From assembly GCA_016183805.1 (NCBI GenBank), contig JACPDX010000065.1, forward strand, positions 23,580-87,579: a stretch of 64,000 nucleotides of DNA. Reading direction: 5' to 3'. The stretch comes from Bacteroidota bacterium. GTDB lineage: Bacteria; Bacteroidota; Bacteroidia; Flavobacteriales_E; Vicingaceae. A model generated the notes under the pieces. That model had not been told where the DNA came from, made no database searches, and saw only the letters and a program-made list of their open reading frames with translations. Below, piece after piece: positions 60,326 through 64,000 of the stretch. Position 1 is the stretch's first letter. Each line of letters begins with the position of its first letter. The translations under genes were made by a program, and so were the position numbers.

Positions 60326-61906
60326 TTAGTGTGAGGCAACTATTTCTACCTCTTTAATTCCTTTAGTAATAACTTTAATATTTTTTGATTTAGCATAGTC
60401 TTCTTTAAATTCTTGAATGTTTTCCAACACATCATCAGAAATATAGAATGATTTTTCTCCGTCTATTATCACTGTTGAATCTTCAGGCAACTCACTTAAG
60501 GTTTTTGCAATGCTGGCTTTATTTAAAATAGTAGTTTCTTCGGCTAGGGTCAGTTTGTAAATTTCATTTCCGTCTTTAACCTCTTTAGTTAAGTTTGCTG
60601 CATTTAAGTAGTTTCTTCTTAAAATATAGAAAATAGCTACAAACATACCTATTCCAATACCTCTTAACAAATCTGTGGCAACAATTGCAATAACAGTAGC
60701 CATAAAAGCTATAAATTGTAACATTCCTTTTTTATACATTAGCATAAATACCTGAGGTTTTGCCAGCTTATAACCAACCATTAACAAAATAGCTGCTAAA
60801 GATGCTAAAGGTACTAAATTTAAAAAATTTGGAATTATTACTACAGACAATAATAAAATAATACCATGCGTTATTGCTCCTAATTTGGTTTTACCTCCCG
60901 ACTCAATATTTGCAGTACTTCTTACAATCACTTGTGTAATTGGCAATCCACCAATTAAACCCGAAACAATATTTCCGATACCTTGAGCTTTAAGTTCTCT
61001 GTTTGCAGATGTTCTTCTTTTCAGCGGATCTAATTTATCTGTTGCTTCAACTGAAAGAAGGGTTTCTAAACTTGCCACAACAGCAAGTGTTATGGCTACC
61101 ACATAAACCTGTGGATTTAGTATAGCGGAATAATCAGGGAACCTGAAAAAACTAAAAAATTCTTGAGGAGAATGTGGTATGGGTAATTGAACCAAATGTT
61201 TACCCGAAAGGGTTAATACAGGTGCAAAATTTAAAAATAAATAGTTTAACAGTATTCCGATTAAAACCACAAATAATGCACCGGGTAAAAACTTAAACAA
61301 ATTAAACTTTTTCATCCATTTGGTATCAAATACTACCAAAAGACATAGCGATGTTATACTAATAATGACAGCTCCTAAACTGCTGTATTTAATTGCATAA
61401 TACAATTCCATAAAAAAGTTTTGTCCATTCAATTGTTTTAAAGAAAAATCGCCCATAGAGTCTTCATCGTAACCCAATGCATGAGGTATTTCTTTTAATA
61501 TTAAAATAATCCCTATAGCCGTTAACATTCCTTTAATTACAGCGGAAGGAAAATAATAGGCAATAATTCCAGCTTTTAAATACCCTGCAATTAACTGTAA
61601 AACTCCAGCCAAAACTACTGCTAACAAAAAAGCTTCAAAACTTCCTAAAGTTATTATGGCGGTATATACAATGACTACTAAACCCGCAGCAGGACCAGAA
61701 ACACCCAACGATGAGCCACTTAATGCTCCAACAACAATTCCTCCAACTACACCTGAGATTATTCCTGCAAACAGCAAATCTGACCTACCAGTTGAAGCCA
61801 AAGCTATACCTAAACACAATGGTAATGCAACTAGAAATACAACTAGTCCTGCGGGTAAATCGTTCTTCAAAGAGGAGAACAATCCATCCTTATTTTTTTT
61901 AAACAT
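60326..61906 (-). CDS. SulP-family anion (probably bicarbonate) transporter
   Basis: 526 residues. About 12-14 membrane segments, starting FSSLKNDLPAGLVVFLVALPLCLGIALASTG, then SGSSLGVSGPAAGL (substrate-site strand) and NRELKAQGIGNIVSGLIGGLPITQVIVRSTANIESG, both SulP signatures. A short C-terminal STAS-like domain (from ~440: SIAKTLSELPEDSTVIIDGEKSFYIS) ends the protein. Coupling with a carbonic anhydrase gene resembles BicA-type bicarbonate uptake, but SulP proteins also carry sulfate, so the substrate is an inference. Confidence 0.9.
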   Translation of the reverse strand: MFKKNKDGLFSSLKNDLPAGLVVFLVALPLCLGIALASTGRSDLLFAGIISGVVGGIVVGALSGSSLGVSGPAAGLVVIVYTAIITLGSFEAFLLAVVLAGVLQLIAGYLKAGIIAYYFPSAVIKGMLTAIGIILILKEIPHALGYDEDSMGDFSLKQLNGQNFFMELYYAIKYSSLGAVIISITSLCLLVVFDTKWMKKFNLFKFLPGALFVVLIGILLNYLFLNFAPVLTLSGKHLVQLPIPHSPQEFFSFFRFPDYSAILNPQVYVVAITLAVVASLETLLSVEATDKLDPLKRRTSANRELKAQGIGNIVSGLIGGLPITQVIVRSTANIESGGKTKLGAITHGIILLLSVVIIPNFLNLVPLASLAAILLMVGYKLAKPQVFMLMYKKGMLQFIAFMATVIAIVATDLLRGIGIGMFVAIFYILRRNYLNAANLTKEVKDGNEIYKLTLAEETTILNKASIAKTLSELPEDSTVIIDGEKSFYISDDVLENIQEFKEDYAKSKNIKVITKGIKEVEIVASH

Positions 61907-61957
61907 TTTTTTAATGATTTTGATAAATAATATAATTACTTGACGTGTAAAATATTA

Positions 61958-62266
61958 TTACCAAAGAGGTGGAGGAGTGATTATTTCAACAAAAACAAGT
62001 TTTATTTTTTTTATCAAGTCACCCATTTTTATCTCATTTCTGTAGGTAAAGAAATTTACTTTAAGGATGTTAAATACAAAATGATGTTCTTCCTCAGATA
62101 AATTTAATGTATTGGAATTTGACTTTTTTTGAGAAGGTAATTCTTCCTCATCATTTAAAACATTCGATGCTACAACAATATTATTTAGGTTTGAAACAGT
62201 ATACAATACTATACTTGATAGTATAATAGAGCATAAAAATAATGAAATGAATATGATGTATCTCAT
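61958..62266 (-). CDS. Small membrane-anchored protein upstream of the SulP gene
   Basis: 102 residues. An N-terminal membrane anchor (YIIFISLFLCSIILSSIVLYTV), a polar acidic middle (NDEEELPSQKKS) and a C-terminal segment ending in ITPPPLW. No family recognised. It lies 51 nt upstream of the transporter on the same strand, with a TAnnTTTG box (CAAAACTA read in reverse, 62271-62278) before it, so it may be the first gene of the transporter-carbonic anhydrase unit. Real coding status is likely but not certain. Confidence 0.55.
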   Translation of the reverse strand: MRYIIFISLFLCSIILSSIVLYTVSNLNNIVVASNVLNDEEELPSQKKSNSNTLNLSEEEHHFVFNILKVNFFTYRNEIKMGDLIKKIKLVFVEIITPPPLW

Positions 62267-62329
62267 ATTGCAAAACTAAGTTAATTTTTTCCTGATTTAA
62301 AAAAATTTAACTTTTATTAACTTTCAAAG

Positions 62330-63424
62330 TTATTCTACTACTAACTTTTTAGCTCCTTTAGTTTTGCCGTCTATTTCAATAGCAACGAAATAAATTCCTG
62401 AGGATAATGTAGCAGTATTAATTTCGATTTTATTTTTTCCGGAAATCAACTCTTTTTCGGTTACTTTAAATATAGGTTGCCCTAAGGTATTTAATATTTC
62501 GACCTTAATTTTTGCAGACTTTTCGAGGGTTAAAATTAATGTGGTATAACTATTTGTAGAAGGATTAGGATAAAGCTCAATACTGTTTAACAATTTTATT
62601 TCTTCAACAGATACAAATGCCATAGCATATTTTGAAACAACTGTTCTGTTAGACTGGACAACACTTCCATTTTGTGAATACGAACCCTCAACGAAAGATA
62701 AAATTGGAGCTTTGCTCTCACTAGGTTTATAATAATTTATAATAGTAGCACTAACTGTTAAAGGCACTATGTTTGGAAATGGAGACATCACAACTGTATC
62801 TGTAACGGTATTTTCAATCCTTGTTACCCTTAGTACTGAATCGAAAGACAACGTACTTGAAAAAATCAATTTTCCCCATGCATCGGCTGTAATACTAACA
62901 GAACCTTCTGCATCTGTACTTACTATACCAATAGGAACACCAAGATCTGCTGAGAATGAGCCAGCATAGCCATCGGTATAATTACTGTCATAAGCAAAAG
63001 GGAAACGCATTATTGCTTCCGGGTCAACATCATATTTTCCTGTTGTTAGCCCAAAACCAGTTATATCTGCAACAAAACCTAAATTAGTAACGCTATCGGC
63101 TGAGTTTAAGGTATAAATAAAGTTTTGAGGTGTAGCATCAGTATTTTCAGCCATATTAGCTGTAGGAAAATCTCCAGTTGATGGTGTGGACACTGGATCT
63201 ACATAATAGCCTGTTTGATTTAAACCATATCCTCTCAGTTTTGTATAATCGAATATTACATCTGCACCAATGGTAGTGTCTAAAACTGAGACAGAATCTG
63301 CAATAAAATAAACAACAGAATCGGGGTAATTGTATGTAAAGTTATTTTGATTTAATATTGGCTGTGCAATACCGGTTACATACAAAATAACCGAAAGGAA
63401 GAATATGGAATATATCTTTTTCAT
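62330..63424 (-). CDS. T9SS type A sorting-domain protein
   Basis: A 364-residue exported protein. Signal peptide IYSIFFLSVILYVTGIAQ. The middle is beta-rich without a known catalytic motif. From ~residue 285, SIELYPNPSTNSYTTLILTLEKSAKIKVEILNTLGQPIF... to KGAKKLVVE is a type A C-terminal sorting signal, so it is secreted or surface-attached by T9SS. Related proteins occur widely in Flavobacteriales with unknown role. Confidence 0.85.
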   Translation of the reverse strand: MKKIYSIFFLSVILYVTGIAQPILNQNNFTYNYPDSVVYFIADSVSVLDTTIGADVIFDYTKLRGYGLNQTGYYVDPVSTPSTGDFPTANMAENTDATPQNFIYTLNSADSVTNLGFVADITGFGLTTGKYDVDPEAIMRFPFAYDSNYTDGYAGSFSADLGVPIGIVSTDAEGSVSITADAWGKLIFSSTLSFDSVLRVTRIENTVTDTVVMSPFPNIVPLTVSATIINYYKPSESKAPILSFVEGSYSQNGSVVQSNRTVVSKYAMAFVSVEEIKLLNSIELYPNPSTNSYTTLILTLEKSAKIKVEILNTLGQPIFKVTEKELISGKNKIEINTATLSSGIYFVAIEIDGKTKGAKKLVVE

Positions 63425-63463
63425 TTTAATAAAATTTATTTTGGGAATGAAATTACTCTTTTT

Positions 63464-63733
63464 TTATGAATAATAATCTTCTTTTAAAAACTCTTGGTAA
63501 GGCGTTAAATTAGCCATTACTTGTAGTTGTAAATATTTTTTATGAAATTTTTGTTCTGTTGTTTGACTGTTTAGTTGATTAATTCTATACCTATCAAAAT
63601 TTTTAAGTGCCAACCTTTGCTGAGGCGTTAGTTCAATTCCTTTATACTCTAAATCCCTAATATCGTTAATGCTTTCAACGCCATTAATTAATGCTTTTCG
63701 AATAGAGTTATTATTTGAAATCTTTTTATCCAT
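63464..63733 (-). CDS. Small hypothetical cytoplasmic protein
   Basis: 89 residues, charged and helical (DIRDLEYKGIELTPQQRLALKNFDRYRIN), without signal or membrane segment. No family recognised. A consensus promoter immediately upstream and normal codon use support it as real. Transcribed in the same direction as the T9SS protein gene, 39 nt before it. Confidence 0.65.
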   Translation of the reverse strand: MDKKISNNNSIRKALINGVESINDIRDLEYKGIELTPQQRLALKNFDRYRINQLNSQTTEQKFHKKYLQLQVMANLTPYQEFLKEDYYS

Positions 63734-63741
63734 GTATGTCG

Positions 63742-63770
63742 CAAAGTTAACAGTTTTAATCAGTTAACAA
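63742..63770 (-). promoter_or_regulatory. Promoter of the 89-residue protein gene
   Basis: On the minus strand TTG (63770-63768), 18 nt, TAACTTTG (63749-63742). The box ends 8 nt before the ATG at 63733, so the transcript would have almost no leader. Confidence 0.5.
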
Positions 63771-63859
63771 ACCTTCATTTGTTAAAATTTCAACAATCAT
63801 TTGTTAATGCTTTTACATAGACGACCATTTAACTTAATAGGTTGTTTTTACATATAAGT

Positions 63860-64000
63860 TTACTGAATAACAGTAACATGGCCAATAAGTTCATGTTTTT
63901 TATTGTTGATGTCTTTAAAGAACAGTTTCCAAACATATACTTCTTCTTGGACTCTCGTGCCCTTGTAAAAGCCATCCCATGGGTCGAACAATAAATTGGT
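63860..64000 (-). CDS. C-terminal end of a gliding motility-associated (T9SS type B) protein, 5' part outside window
   Basis: The minus strand from base 64000 is open for 46 codons and ends in TAA at 63860. It encodes FDPWDGFYKGTRVQEEVYVW, then KLFFKDINNKKHELIGHVTVIQ. W-D-G-x-Y/F-x-G-x-x-V/Q-x-x-x-x-Y-x-W-x-x-x-F/Y and the final G-x-V-T-x-I/L are the hallmark of the gliding motility-associated C-terminal domain (type B T9SS sorting signal). The rest of this probably large surface protein lies beyond the right edge. Confidence 0.85.
   Translation of the reverse strand, partial: TNLLFDPWDGFYKGTRVQEEVYVWKLFFKDINNKKHELIGHVTVIQ

Overview
The window is a chromosomal segment of an AT-rich Bacteroidota bacterium, most likely of the Flavobacteriales type. 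Several secreted proteins end in type IX secretion (T9SS) sorting domains, a gliding-type C-terminal domain runs off the right edge, and promoters of the Bacteroidota form (TTG, 18-20 nt, TAnnTTTG) can be read. The F-type ATPase operon is split off from atpD/atpC, and there are DUF4270, bactofilin and PorW/SprE-like genes. No rRNA, CRISPR array, transposase or prophage was seen. Short dispersed repeats sit in many intergenic gaps.

Layout. 1-12 kb: a T9SS adhesin cut by the left edge, galE, an initiator-tRNA locus with two broken copies and a GIY-YIG gene, era (damaged) and der, a secreted M14 carboxypeptidase, and a TPR/PP2C signalling protein. 12-18.5 kb: a molybdenum cofactor cluster (moaCB fusion, moaE, moeB-rhodanese, moaD, mobA, ModE-like regulator, moeA) beside an FNR-like regulator with a full cysteine set. 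Three TGA(T/C)-N4-(A/G)TCA dyads suggest that the cluster is an oxygen-controlled regulon. 18.5-27.4 kb: ddl, two glycosyltransferases, ftsE, and a TPR protein/outer-membrane barrel pair.

27.4-31.6 kb is the accessory island and the most interesting part. It holds Bro-N gene remnants, then a candidate retron: promoter, a 216-nt RNA bounded by 17-nt a1/a2 repeats, a 74-aa unknown ORF, a small HTH protein, and a reverse transcriptase with NAxxH, YVDD and ITG motifs. An R-M pair closely resembling M.HhaI and R.HinP1I (GCGC) follows.

31.6-48 kb: recJ, panC-panD-flippase operon, a GlgA-like N-terminal-half protein, a frameshifted DUF4270 lipoprotein, glmS, an AddB-like nuclease with a repeat embedded in its coding sequence, a two-component system, fabD, and a MORN/YwqK repeat protein. 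48-57 kb: a long co-directional block running porW/sprE-like, bactofilin, atpZ, small membrane protein, atpB-E-F-H-A-G. 57-64 kb: M23 peptidase, glutaryl-CoA-dehydrogenase-like enzyme, beta carbonic anhydrase with a SulP transporter (probable bicarbonate uptake), a T9SS protein, and the 3' end of a gliding-associated protein.

Two genes (era and the DUF4270 lipoprotein) are out of frame. Either the strain is degenerate at these points or the assembly carries errors. All functional calls come from reading translated sequence and remembered family motifs; nothing was searched.
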